A stretch of DNA of 64,000 nucleotides from Eledone cirrhosa (GCA_964016885.1 OZ024743.1:163193142-163257141); one strand, 5' to 3'; positions 1 through 11,173 are shown, counted from the first letter of the stretch. The notes: generated from the sequence alone by a model not told the origin. Numbers and translations: made by a program.

Positions 1-1160
1 AAGAAAATTTAAGGAATGAGTATAAGAAAAAAATTATATTATAGTTAGAAATACACTATTATTATTAAGATATAATTGTATGGATCAAATCAGTGATGGT
101 GTAAAGAGAATGATACAATTATATTTATTTATTTAATTATAATTATACACCCCGGTAATATCCATAAAATAATCTGAGAACCATAAATGTGTTGAAGTGG
201 TGGAATACCAATTTTAAAATTGAGAGATACTACTAATTATTGGATCTATTCTAATCATGAATTATAATATTATATAGATAATATTTATAAGTATATTTTA
301 TGAAGAATTAAGGTTGTAAGTATATTTTACTTCATTATATTACAACAGGTTATTTATATAAATAATTATGGTGAGTATATATGTTTTTTTCAGTAGATAG
401 ATAATTTAAATATTTTTATATATGTTAAGGATTTCGATAACTTTTGTGCTTACATTTTCAATATATAGTTAAGAAAAAGGAAGTAGTTCTAGTTTTATTA
501 GAGAAGATTATTTAGTGCATTCTATAGTTCAATCAAGATAGGAATACATTTACAAAGTTTAGTAAGTTAACGAAATTATACAGAAAATTTAATATTTATG
601 TAAAGTTTAGTTGGAATATTTATGTAAGGTTTAGTTGGAATATTTATGTAAAGTTTAGAAGGAATATTTAAGCGTGTTATATTATAAAGGAAAAGATAAC
701 TCCAATATTTCTTAGTTAAAATAGTTAGGTTACATTTGTCGTTTATACTAGAATTTACTTTAAAAGAATATTCAATGAAGATATATGCAAAATATATGTA
801 AAAAAATTTTATATATTATTTTGTATATAATTATAAGGTATCCTATATTACATATTTTCAAAGATAAAAATTCTTTTATATATGTATTTAGATAGCATTA
901 TCTACATCGCTGCAAATGTTAATATCTATATAGTCAATTAGGAAGAAATATTAGAGACATCCAAAGTATATTCAGAAACATCATTAAAACTATCACAAGA
1001 AAGATATTTAAAGATATCATTTAAAAAAACATTTAAAAAGAGTATCATTTGAAAAATATCACTTAATAAGAAAAACATCATCCCATAATCACCGCAAAAC
1101 ATCAACAAAACATAGTGAAGACATATAAAGTGTAAACAAGTGAGGTATAGATAATATTTT
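1..1160. other. AT-rich noncoding stretch
   Basis: No gene is seen here. The stretch is very AT-rich and its reading frames are short on both strands. It holds a small 24-bp tandem repeat (separate entry) and, near 960-1110, loosely repetitive ATCATTTAAA/AACATC-type sequence. The last part directly adjoins the C-terminal end of a minus-strand Penelope-like element, so it may include that element's 3' untranslated region. Confidence 0.6.
591..670. repeat. 24-bp tandem repeat, about 3.3 copies
   Basis: Units starting AATATTTATGTAA begin at 591, 615, 639 and 663, a constant 24-bp spacing. They are almost identical, with single A/G and T/A changes in the GTTTAG part. It is a short minisatellite in AT-rich sequence with no coding meaning seen. 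Confidence 0.85.
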
Positions 1161-2481
1161 CTATAGATTATAGATACTTCTGAATGTTTTGGTTTGGCGA
1201 TGTCTGCAAGAACTGAATAATTTTTTTCTTTCTGTTAATAGAGTTTTGGCTGGTAAGTATATGAAAAATCTCCTCAATACACAAATGACAAATTCTTGAG
1301 AGAGCCATATTTCGGTATGCGGGCGCTTTCGAAATCGTTCCCAAGAGATTGAATAGTCAATATTATTGTCTTTCAACTACCAAATTAGATGTGAAAGTAT
1401 GTTGAAAATTTTTTGTCTGATCTATTAAATGTGTTTGTGATTATACCAGTGTTCCTTAAATTTTGTAGAAGTGGCTCCTATATAATTATATATTTTATTT
1501 AACTATGCATTTATATACTAAGTTTTTATCTAGACAATTATTCTGTAAAGGGCAATTTAATTCATTTCTACAGTACATTTTCCAGAGTTGTTGTCAATAG
1601 GAACGGTACAATTATTATTAGTATTAATATTATTATTAGTAATATTAATATTGTTATTTCGGTTTATTTGGTTTGGGTTTAAATTTAAGTTTCTATTATT
1701 AATTCTATTTATATTTTGTGCTATGTTCATAGAGTAAGATAGTTTTATAGTATGTCTGTTAAAAGTAGAGTGGTATCTATGGGATTTAGGAAAACATTTA
1801 TCTAATCCTTTGAAAAATAGGTTTGCTACATGTGTTTTAACTCCTAATGAGAATGGGGGAGAGTACCAAAATAATATTTCTAGTTCTAGTTCTTTTGTTT
1901 GATTTACTATTTATGTTAAATTGCTTATTATTATTATTATAGTAAATTTTAGGATGATTTTGCATGTTATTGTTATCTAAGTATTTAATTGTATTCATGT
2001 AGCCAGCTCTATGTAAAGCATCATTGTAATATTCTGCCTTATTTTCAAAAATATTAGCTGAAATGCGTGAAATTCGTTGTTGGACACTATTGACAATAGT
2101 ATTTTTTACATTTCTAGGATGGTTAGAATTGAAGCTTACCTAGTTTAGGTTTTCATTCATTTTATGGCAAGGGTAATATAGACCTGAGCTAAGGTTTAAA
2201 GTGACATCTAAGAAGTTAACAGTTTTATTATTATTCTCAATTTCTAATTTAAGGTAATTATTGAAAAATTCAATGATACTTTTCTTTTTCCTATTAAGTT
2301 CGCTATTGCTTTGGTTGTCGACTATAAGTAACATATCTTCGCGATATAAACCTCCGGACATCTCCGGCATTTTTCTATGTAGTAAATTAAGAATAAATAT
2401 TCCAACGAGGTAAGTTACTTGGGCTGTTACGGGGTCTGTTACTTTGCTAGTTTTCCGATGATTCCAAACGATTGTCAACAA
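1161..2481 (-). mobile_element. Penelope-like element fossil, RT end plus GIY-YIG endonuclease
   Basis: Read from 2481 down, the minus strand gives an open 113-residue segment with GLYREDMLLIV (the motif C region; the first aspartate is replaced by Glu, RED for RDD) and [16 protein letters not shown], the conserved FLDV block of Penelope-like reverse transcriptases. After a frameshift, at about 2130, the frame continues with SNHPRNVKNTI and ends in GYMNTIKYL. Around 1560 comes a Cys motif (CPLQNNC) leading into LVYKC, then YIGATSTKFKEHWYNHKH and NNIDYSISWERF, which fit a GIY-YIG nuclease. The chain ends with a 71-residue open segment at 1161-1376 containing LLTERKKLFSSCRH, close to the usual PLE C-terminus. 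In PLEs the RT copies the element RNA and the GIY-YIG domain nicks the target DNA. Several frameshifts and stops make this copy dead, and the N-terminal half of the RT is missing. Confidence 0.8.
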
Positions 2482-2518
2482 TAAAATGATTTGAACATAG
2501 TTTTGATTATTGTGTAAT

Positions 2519-2536
2519 TTATATATATATAAATAT

Positions 2537-2622
<86 letters not shown>
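2519..2622. repeat. (TA)n microsatellite
   Basis: About 100 bp of nearly pure TA dinucleotide with two AAATA interruptions near its start. Reading frames through it translate as alternating Ile-Tyr and are artefacts. Confidence 0.95.
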
Positions 2623-2623
<1 letters not shown>

Positions 2624-2625
<2 letters not shown>

Positions 2626-2812
2626 CTATCCAGACAGCTTCCAAAAATAATGGTCGCTTATAATAGGGTACGTCAAAATTATTTATAAAACTGTTTATAT
2701 ATTGTATTTTATCTGACGAAGGCATGCCATATTTTAATTTGGTATCCCTGAAATATGTATAATGAAATAAATATGGTTTTATAAATATAGTTTCCATTTA
2801 TTTAATATCGTA
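2624..2812 (+). repeat. PLE terminal-repeat-like remnant
   Basis: This short unique stretch contains CTGACGAAGG, a hairpin-capable GGCATGCC...GGTATCCC segment, then CTGAAATATGTATAATGAA and AATAAA. The order and spacing match the right arm of the palindrome at 47845-47895 (CTGATGAGGAC...CCGAAATATGTAGAATAAAA). I infer an old copy of the same PLE-type terminal repeat. The hammerhead-like core is degenerate (CTGACGA), so self-cleavage is unlikely. Confidence 0.4.
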
Positions 2813-3410
2813 TATATATATATCATCATCATCATCATCATTTTACGTCCGCTTTTCCCTGCTTGCAAGGATTGGACGGGTCCTATTCCTTTCAGCACAG
2901 CATCTCTCCACTTGTCATGGTCCTTCGTCATCTCCTCGGTGCGTTTCAGCGATCTGAGGTCTGCTCTCACCACCCCCGCCCATGTTTTTCGTGGTTTACC
3001 TCTACTGTTTCTTCCTTCTACTGGGATTTCTTGGCACTTCTTTACCCAGCGGTCATCATCCATGCGCATCACATGTCTATACCATCTCAGCCTTCTCTCC
3101 TGCACACCACAACTTATCCCTCTTATACCCAGTTTCTTTCTCAGCTCGTCTATGGTCGTTCATGCACATTGACATTGCACATCCAATGGAGCATACTCGC
3201 TTCATTTCTCTCCAGCCGTCGCATATCCTCTGCAGTTGCTGCCCATGTCTCACTACCATGCAGCATCGCGCATCTCACACAGGTATCATATAACCATCCT
3301 TTCGTGCGCAGGGAGAAACCTTTCTTTGTCAACAGAGGAAGCAGCTCCATAAACTTCTTCCAACCTGTCCTTATTCTAGATACTATGGCCTCGGAAGATC
3401 CCCCTCCCAT
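2779..3410 (-). pseudogene. LINE family A C-terminal tail
   Basis: Two overlapping frames (3150-3410 and 2779-3105) give the conserved tail of RTE-like elements: [43 protein letters not shown], then RRLRWYRHVMRM, KCQEIPVEGR and RGKPRKTW. A frameshift at about 3130 separates them. The last codons run into the terminal ATG repeat, translated as a run of Met, which marks the element's 3' end. Confidence 0.82.
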
Positions 3411-3451
3411 GCTAATCTGATCACCCAGGTATCAGAAGCTATCAACCACTT

Positions 3452-3895
3452 CTATAGAACCCACTTGCATTGGAAAAAGTGTCTATCTCTGCGATTATTA
3501 CTGCCAACTTTCCCTGTACATCTACTGCATACGTAGTTTTCCCTACCTGTTAGTTTGCCTACTATCCCACTACATCTCTTGTGAACCCAAGATCTGCATT
3601 GCGTACATTTTATGGAATTTATGCCAGTTCCTTTCCTACATATTGAACATGGCCATTTCCCCGTTGGAATCAGAGTATTGTCATCCCTTCTATTTATCAA
3701 CACTTTTGTCTTAGCTATGTTCACTCTCAGTCCTCTTGCTTCCAACTGCTGTTTCCATAGCCAGAATATATTCTCTAGCTCCTCTACTGATTCTGCTATA
3801 AGAACCAGATCATCAGCATAGAGAAGTTCCCATGGGCATCCTCTGTTATGGCTTGGAGGACAAGAGCGGGCTGACGAGCGAACCTTGATGTACAC
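3452..3895 (-). pseudogene. LINE family A RT motif C plus PHD-like zinc finger
   Basis: This segment has [17 protein letters not shown], the catalytic YADD motif. Downstream is a cysteine/histidine pattern: CSIC, ten residues, CTQC, four residues, HKRC, fourteen residues, CSRC. That C4-H-C3 spacing is PHD-finger-like and sits between the RT thumb and the C-terminal tail. The motif residues are intact even though the element is broken elsewhere. The role of the finger is unknown to me; nucleic-acid or chromatin binding are possibilities. Confidence 0.82.
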
Positions 3896-5013
3896 CTACT
3901 TGTATCTGGAATTCCTCACTAAACGCCATTCCTACTCTCACTTTACACACAGCCCCCATGTACATAGATTGCACTGTCCTCACAAGCCATTCATCAACAC
4001 CCAGCTTCCTTAGGGACCACCAGATGCCAGATCGGGGTACCCTATCAAAGGCCTTCTCTAGGTCAACAAAAGCTAAGTATAGTGGCTTATTCTTCTCTAA
4101 GAAGAGAGCATCTGTTGTACCTTTCCGAGGCACAAAATCAAACAACATCTCATCTAATTTGACCCTTTCTCTAATCAGTTGCGCTAATATTCTCTCTGCC
4201 ACTTTCATAACCTGATCCATCAGCTTTATGCCCCTATAATTGCTCCTCTCTACTTAATTGCTCCCCTTTACTTTTGTAGCAATTTATGAGAATACTGCTG
4301 CACCAGTCTTTGGGTATGACACCACCATATATAGCTTGATTGATGATGCGTGCAACCAGTTTAGTGCCAACTTCTCCTGATGCCTTCAGCATCTCAGCAA
4401 CTATCCCCGACGGTCCAGTAGCCTTACCATTCTTCATTTCCTTAATTGCCTCTTGTACCCTATATTCGTCAATCTCAATAGCTGGTCCCTCTGTCGGGTT
4501 TACTGGGGGTAATTTCTCTCTCTCCCATTCGTTCTCCACATTCATCAGTCTCTCATAATGACATTTCCAGGCCTCCTCTTTCTGATCATTCGTGACACTA
4601 AGTACACCGGCATCATTCCGGACACATTTATCTCCAACAACATCCTGATTTGCACTGACACACTGCCTTGCAATGTGGAACACCGCACGTCTCTGATCTT
4701 CCCATCGCAGAACACTGGCAAACGTCCTACTCTCAGCCTCCCTGCGTGCTAAGTACACCTGATATCTAGCTTCTATTTTAGCGGCTGTATATCCTTCTCT
4801 ACTCCCACCATTTTCCCAAGCCTTCCATGCCAATCTTTTGTTTCTAATGGCCCTATCTACTGTGCTGTTCCACCACCAGGTCACTCTCTGTCTGGTTGAA
4901 GCTCTGCCCCAACCACAAGTTTCTTCAGTAGCCTGCAGTAAGTTATCACGCAAGAAATTCCAGTTATCATCTATTTCATATGTCTCTAAATCGTCTTCTT
5001 TTTCGTCATACAC
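3846..5013 (-). pseudogene. LINE family A connector and reverse transcriptase, N-terminal part
   Basis: The first open segment (4234-5013) is the linker between EEP and RT plus the start of the RT: KNGKATGPSGIVAEMLKA and IPKDWCSSILINCYKSKG are typical RT-0/1 blocks. After a disrupted stretch at 4220-4240 the second segment (3846-4220) carries LAFVDLEKAFDRVPR, motif A with its catalytic Asp, and VGVHQGS (motif B). Compared with copy 2, about 15 residues are missing before NKPLYLAF, and motif B runs into a deletion near 3860 that removes the stretch leading to motif C. Confidence 0.85.
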
Positions 5014-5113
5014 ATCTTGAAGGGCTTACTCAATTTATATTTTAATGAAAAGTCTTTTAGCTTCCAGACCTTTCTTCTCCACACCTTCCTATATGTCCCA
5101 TTCTTTCTCATGC

Positions 5114-5752
5114 TTACTGAGATGTACTAACGACTAACCTATGCTGTGGGGTACATTCTTCCCCGGGGTATGCCTTGGTATTTGACACCATCTGTCTGTC
5201 TCTCTGTCTAACTAGCAGGAAGTCAATCTGGCTTATGTGCTCACCTGATTTGTAGGTTATTAGGTGGTTGGTAGGCTTCTGGAAGTTAGTGTTGCAAATG
5301 GTTAGTGCATTTGCATCACAAAACTCAAGAAGACTCATTCCTTCATTTCTTGAGCCGTAACCGTGCCCAGAATGTACCCCAGTGTATCCATCCTGGAGCT
5401 GTCCAACATGTCCATTGAAGTCCCCTGCTAGCATAACAATGTCTCTGTCCTCTGTCATTGAGGCTGTTTGTAAAAGTTGCTCGTAAAAGCAGTCTTTCTC
5501 TTCTTTACCTAGGCCTGCCTGGAGAGCATAGGTAGAGCTGATTGTCAGTAGTCTCTTGCCTACAACTAACCTAAGCTTAATTATTCTATCACTAACTCTA
5601 ACTACCTCTATTGTCTTATTGATCCACCTCTCAGCCAGTAATATGCCCACCCCACCTAACCCATCATCATTACCCACCCAGAAAAGCTTATAACTACGAT
5701 GTTTGCCTGCGATTAGTCTTGCAGAGGCACCTCTCCATTTCACCTCTTCCAC
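5114..5752 (-). pseudogene. LINE family A endonuclease (EEP) domain
   Basis: An open 212-residue segment. Recognisable EEP landmarks are LAGDFNGHVGQL (catalytic Asp and Asn), the SQIDFLLVR block, and the terminal CTPQHRLVV, where His is the expected catalytic histidine (usually SDH in this family; here QH). Such domains nick target DNA to prime reverse transcription. The domain's N-terminal strand ([14 protein letters not shown] sequence) lies just upstream, near 5820, but in another frame because of a small disruption near 5755. The segment ends at a stop before the connector, so it cannot be made as one protein with the RT. Confidence 0.85.
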
Positions 5753-5885
5753 ACATCACACATCCACATGCCTTCTCTCCAGCATCTCCACTATCTCACC
5801 AGATCTACCTGTGAGAGTGCCAACATTAAGTGTGGCAACTCTGAGATGCGATGTCTCGTTTTTTTTCCTGTTGTGCGATTGCTTG

Positions 5886-6079
<194 letters not shown>

Positions 6080-7373
6080 TCATCATCATCATCATCAACG
6101 TTTAACGTCCGTGTTCCACGCTTGCATGGGTTTGGACGGGGGTTTTCCCACTTGAGGCAAGAGTGATTGTCTTGCTCGCATAGGACTGTCTGGCGGGTTT
6201 TCTACGGTTGGATGCCCTTCCTAACACCAACCACATTTACAGTGTGGGGCTGGGAGGTTTTTACCGTGTTGCCTACATGGCCACATTACAGCGTGGACTG
6301 TGTGTTTTTTTGTCGTGACACCTACACGATCTCATTTGTTTCGGCCTGGATGGTGTGGCACCAACATAACTTTACATTGAAAGGGGCGGTGTGGATGGGG
6401 TGGGGATGGTGGGACGGGGGTGTATTTTGTTAGAGATGCCTACTGACTGTAGTAGGTTTCACTTTGTATTTAGGTAAGGCGGGTCTTCTCTATTACTGAG
6501 TACCGCCAAAGGTCTCGGTCCAGTGACATTGTCTTGGAGAGGTGTAAGTGTGTGAGGTCGGAATTTATCAGCTCGTCCCAGGTTTTCTGGGTCTGCCTAT
6601 TCCGTGGCTACCGTCTATCTTTATTGCCCTGCACTTTGTTATACAGCTATCGTCTTTCATGCGCATCACGTGACCATACCAACGTAGCCTTATTTCGAGT
6701 AAACAACATCTGATCCCTCTTATTTCTAATTTTTTCCTTAGTTCGTTTATGCTTTGCCATTCACGTATATTACTATTACACATCCAGCGGAGCATGCAAG
6801 CTTCGTTCCTCTCTAGTCTGCGTATATCCTCTGCACACAATGTCCAGGTCTCACTGCCATGCAACATTGCTGTTCGTATGCAGGCATCATACAACCTGCC
6901 TTACATTTTTAGGGAGAACCCTTTAGCGGCTAATAGTGGTATAAGCTCTCTGAACTTTTTCCATCCAGTTCTGACTCTACCTACTGTACTTTCAGAGCAC
7001 CCTCCCCCACTGCTGATTTTGTCACCCACGTAACGGAAGCTGTCCCCTATTTCTATAGAACCCTCTGCGCAGTTGAACGAGCTAGTGGGCACTTGCTGCT
7101 ACTTATTGCACCAGAGCACCGGCCACATGTAAAATCTATGTTCTTAGTTAGCTTACCTGTGATCCCACTACATCTTTTATGCACCCAAACTTTGCATTTG
7201 GGACACAAAATGGAGTTTCTACCTACGCCTTTCCTACACACTGAGCATGGCCATTTCCCGGAAGGGACCGCCGCCTTATTTTCTTTCTTACAAACTAGAA
7301 CTTTAGTCTTAGCCAGGTTAATTTTAAGGCCTTTTGATTCTAGGCCGTGCTTCCATGTTTGGAATTTCTTTAT
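6080..7373 (-). mobile_element. RTE-like LINE, family B, 5'-truncated copy 1
   Basis: The minus-strand element runs from a truncation point at about 7373, against a TA tract, to an ATC trinucleotide tail at 6080-6097. The coding part (about 6520-7373) shows CRKGVGRNSILCPKC..HKRC (PHD-like finger), [51 protein letters not shown] and [12 protein letters not shown]. The rest, 6080-6520, is a 3' untranslated region with the block GGATGCCCTTCCTAACACCAA that recurs throughout the window. Three frames are needed to read the tail, so it is a pseudogene. EEP and RT are absent. Confidence 0.85.
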
Positions 7374-7472
7374 GTATATATATATATATACTCCAAATAC
7401 TTGTTGAGTGCTTTATATCAGTTATAAAAATATATGCTTGTTGTATCCCAACAATTTAAATAGAACTTTTGC

Positions 7473-7702
<230 letters not shown>

Positions 7703-7832
7703 ACAAGTCGAAGCTGAAGCATATAGACAATATGCTGGCATACCCTCCCACTGCAAAGTGGTCGTGGAGGTGTCACGGCATAAAAGCACCCAGCCCACAC
7801 TGTAAAGTGGACATGTAGGCGCCACAGAAAAA
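7703..7832 (+). repeat. LINE/SINE 3' UTR fragment
   Basis: Contains AGCTGAAGCATATAGACAAT, then GCAAAGTGGTCGTGGAGGTG and GCACCCAGCCCACACTGTAA. These are the same modules, in the same order, as the 3' UTR of the family B element at 21287-21400. It abuts a minus-strand family B 3' UTR at about 7833, so two oppositely oriented pieces are joined head to head. Confidence 0.65.
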
Positions 7833-9396
7833 AGCATGGGTTTAGACGGGAATTGTCCCACTTGAGGCAATATTGGTCGGGAGACCGTGTCTTGCTCGTA
7901 TAGGACTATCTGGCAGGTTTTCTACGGCTGGATGCCCTTCCTAACACCAACCACGTTTACAGTGTGGACTGGGAGGTTTTTACCGTGTTACCTATATGGC
8001 CACATTACAGTGTGGACTGTGTTTTTTTGTTGTGACACCTACACGACCTCATTTATTTTGGAGTGGATGTTGTGGTACCAACATAATCTTACAGAGAGAG
8101 GGTGGTGTTGGTGGGGGGGAGTAGGGGTAGTGGATTGGGGATGTATATTTGGTTAAGAGGTGCCTACAGTCTGTAGGTTTCGCTATGTACATAAGGAAGG
8201 CAGGTCTTCTATATTACTGCATAGCGCTAAAGATCTCGGTCCAGCGACATTGTCTTAGAGAGGAGTAAGTGTGTAAGGTCGGAATTTCGTCCCAGGTTTT
8301 TCTGGGTCTACCTACTCTGTAACTTCCATCAATTTTGATCGCCCTACACTTTTTATATAGCTATCGTCTTTCATGTGCATCACGTGACTATACCAACCCA
8401 GTCTTCTCTCGAGTAAACAGCATCTGATCTCTCTTATTCCTAATTTCTCACTTAGTTCATTTATGTTTTGCCGTTCGCGTATATTACTATTACACATCCA
8501 ACGGAGCATGCATGCTTCGTTCCTCTCCAGTCTGCGCAGGTCCTCTGCACACAATGCCCAAGTCTCACTGCCATGTAACATTGCTGTTCGTATGCACGCA
8601 TCATACAATCTGCCTTTCATTTTTAGAGAGAAACCTTAGTGGCCAATAGTGGTATAAGCTCTCTGAACTTTTTCCATCCCGTTTTGACTCTGGCTACTGT
8701 ACTTTCAGAGCACTCTCCACCACTGCTGATCTTGTCACTCAGGTAACGGAAGGTGTCCACTATTTCTATAGAACAATCTGGGCAATAGAAGGAGCTAGTA
8801 TCCTGTGGGCTACTTATTGCACCTGAGCATCGGCCACATATAAAATCTAGGTTCTTAGATAGCTTACCAGTGATCCCACTACATCTTTGCATTCGGGACA
8901 TAAAATGGAATTTCTACCTACTCCTTTCATACACACTGAGCATGTCCATTTCCCAGAGGAGACCTGTGCCCTATTTTCCTTTCTACATACCGAACTTTAG
9001 TCTGAGACAAGTCAACTTTAAGGCCTTTTGATTCTAGGCCATGCTTCCAGGTTTGGAATTTCTTCTCTAGTTCAGCCATCGATTCAGCTATGAGAGTTAG
9101 ATCATCAGTGTATAGAAGTTCCCATGGGCAGCCGGTCTTGAACTCCTCTGTTATAGCCTGAAGGGCAATAATAAATAGGAGGGAGCTAAGGACAGAGCCT
9201 TGATGAACACCAACTTTTGCGCTAAATTCTTCACTATATTCGTTGTTATTTCTAACCTTGCTGACTGTTTCTTTATACATGGCTTGTATAGCTCTCACAA
9301 GCCATTCATCAACACCTAGTTTTCTAAGAGTCCACCAGATAATGGAGCGGGGGACTCTGTCAAAGGCTTTCTCCAAGTCAACAAAAGCTAAGTATT
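7833..9396 (-). mobile_element. RTE-like LINE, family B, 5'-truncated copy 2
   Basis: The minus-strand copy begins inside the RT at about 9396 and ends in the 3' UTR at about 7833. The RT segment (8927-9396) reads LAFVDLEKAFDRVPRS (motif A), VGVHQGSVLSSLLF (motif B) and LLYTDDLTLIAES, where the usual YADD has become YTDD. The PHD-like finger is partly lost: only the CSGI...FICGRC end is clear near 8850. The tail [22 protein letters not shown] and RLGWYSHVMHMKDD is in separate frames at 8312-8901. Frameshifts make it inactive. The 5' cut at 9396 abuts an unrelated plus-strand LINE tail. Confidence 0.85.
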
Positions 9397-9892
9397 TAAA
9401 AGACGCAATGTTTAGACAAATCACAGATGCAATAAACATAAATGAACTCCAACCAAAATTAAATAGAAAACATGAATGGAACAGCAACATCAGAACTTAC
9501 AATTAAGGACAAAATGAAAACACACACACACATAGAACAAACAACAAACCAGTAACATGTAAATAAACAAATAAATAAACAAATATAAACACACACAGAC
9601 ACCCGGATGTAACACATGCGCAAACTAAGCACACAACACACACAAAAACAAGATGGCGTAGGACAGAACAAAGGAGAGGCACAAAAACAAAGAAAAGAAT
9701 CACCAGTCACTGAAGAGGTCACAGAATGTGTGACGAAAGAACTTTGACAATATATGAACAATCGTCTGGTTCTGGAACCAACCAACCGGAAATTTATAAA
9801 TTCCTAAATTTATAAATTTAATTTATAATAAATTGAAGTGAAAGCAACTGGTGCGTGTGTTTCTTATTGGCAACATGACCCTCCTAAAACAT

Positions 9893-9895
<3 letters not shown>
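9391..9895 (+). mobile_element. C-terminal end and 3' UTR of another LINE-like element
   Basis: The plus frame through 9402-9504 gives FRQITDAININE and LNRKHEWNSN before a stop. This resembles the RQ.xEA...LN(S/R)K.EW ending of some invertebrate retroelement proteins; I cannot name the lineage. The following sequence to 9895 is AT-rich with a CA-rich patch. It ends in CAACTGGTGCGTGTGTTTCT and GGCAACATGACCCTCC, and a close copy of this ending occurs at 20656-20712. It is read as a 3' terminal fragment. Confidence 0.45.

Positions 9896-9954
<59 letters not shown>
9896..9954. repeat. (TA)n then (GA)n microsatellite
   Basis: About 33 bp of TA followed by about 26 bp of GA, placed immediately before the family B tail at 9955. 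Confidence 0.95.
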
Positions 9955-10946
9955 CTTATACCACTATTAGCCGCTAGAGGGTTCTCCCTAAAAATGAAAG
10001 GCAGGTTATACGATGCCTGCATACGAACAGCAATGCTGCATGGCAGTGAGACCTGGGCATTGTGTGCAGAGGATATACGCAGACTAGAGAGGAACGAAGC
10101 TTGCATGCTCCACTGGATGTGCAATAGTAATATACGTGAACGGCAAAGCATAAACGAACTAAGGAAAAAATTAGAAATAAGAGGGATCAGATGTTGTTTA
10201 CTCGAGAGAAGGCTACGTTGGTATGGTCACGTGATGCGCATGAAAGACGACAGCTGTATAACAAAGTGCAGGGCAATAAAGATAGACGGTAGCCACGGAG
10301 TAGGCAGACCCAGAAAAACATGGGACGAGCTGATAAATTCCGACCTCACACGCTTACACCTCTCCAAGACAGTGTCACTGGACCGAGACCTTTGGCGGTA
10401 CTCAGTAATAGAGAAGACCCGCCTTACCTAAATACAAAGTAAAAACCTACTACAGTCAGTAGGCATCTCTATCAAAACACACCCCCGTCCCACCACCTCC
10501 ACCCCATCCACACCGCCCCTTTCAATGTAAAGTTATGTTGGTCCCACAACATCCAGGCCGAAACAAATGAGATCGTGTAGGTGTCACGACAAAAAAACAC
10601 ACAGTCCACGCTGTAAATGTGGCCGTGTAGGCAACACGGTAAAAACCTCCCAGCCCCACACTGTAAATGTGGTTGGTGTTAGGAAGGGCATCCAGCTGTA
10701 GAAAACCCGCCAGACAGTCCACGCTGTAATGTGGCCGTGTAGGCAACACGGTAAAAACCTCCCAGACCCACACTGTAAATGTGGTTGGTGTTAGGAAGGG
10801 CATCCAACTGTAGAAAACCTGCCAGACAGTCCTATGCGAGCAAGACAATCACTCTTGCCTCAAGTGGGAAAACCCCCGTCCAAACCCATGCAAGCGTGGA
10901 ACACGGACGCTAAACCTGATGATGATGATGATGATGATGATGATAT
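9955..10946 (+). mobile_element. RTE-like LINE, family B, plus-strand C-terminal copy 3
   Basis: The open frame 9994-10431 (145 residues) is an uninterrupted family B tail: [72 protein letters not shown], ending with LWRYSVIEKTRLT. It is followed by a 500-bp 3' UTR ending in (GAT)n at 10918-10944. Everything upstream of the tail (EEP, RT, finger) is missing. It lies opposite to the two minus-strand family B copies at 6080-9396 and is about 90% alike by eye, so the region is a large broken inverted repeat. Confidence 0.87.
10602..10826 (+). repeat. 113-bp tandem duplication in LINE 3' UTR
   Basis: Unit 1 starts at 10602 (CAGTCCACGCTGTAA) and unit 2 at 10715; the same CAGTCC starts again at 10827 and is followed by unique sequence. 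Each unit holds GGCCGTGTAGGCAACACGGT and GGTTGGTGTTAGGAAGGGCA. The minus-strand copies at 6080-6520 and 7833-8160 have a single unit, so the duplication is specific to this copy. Confidence 0.9.
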
Positions 10947-11172
10947 ATATATAAAGATATATAGGTATATGTATAGGTAAATATATATATATGTATATGT
11001 ATGTATATATATATATATATATGTATATACATATGTATAGGAATGTATATATATGTATGTATATGTATATATATGTATATGTATGTATATATTTATATGT
11101 ATATGTATGTGTATATATATATATATGTATGTATATATATATGTATATGTATGTATATATATATATATATAA
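10946..11172. repeat. (TA)n / (GTATAT)n microsatellite
   Basis: A compound TA, GTATAT and GTATGTAT tract directly attached to the GAT tail of the preceding LINE. No coding content. Confidence 0.93.
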
Positions 11173-11173
11173 T

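Larger units (their letters stand above)
2820..5860 (-). mobile_element. RTE-like LINE, family A, near full-length copy 1
   Basis: On the minus strand this runs from a 5' end near 5860 to a 3' end at 2820 and encodes, in order, an exonuclease-endonuclease-phosphatase (EEP) domain, a connector, a reverse transcriptase, a PHD-like zinc finger and a basic C-terminal tail. The plan fits RTE-like non-LTR retrotransposons with EEP endonucleases. The 3' end is a short trinucleotide run (ATC read on the plus strand, 2824-2840) followed by TA repeats. The frame is broken at several places and RT segments are deleted, so the copy is inactive. It is the partner of the better preserved copy at 12763-15820. 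Confidence 0.88.

Noticed and set aside
2863..3420. 185-residue plus-strand ORF
   Set aside because: Antisense shadow of the family A LINE tail. The same holds for 12693-13344, 6749-7033 and 9864-10151.
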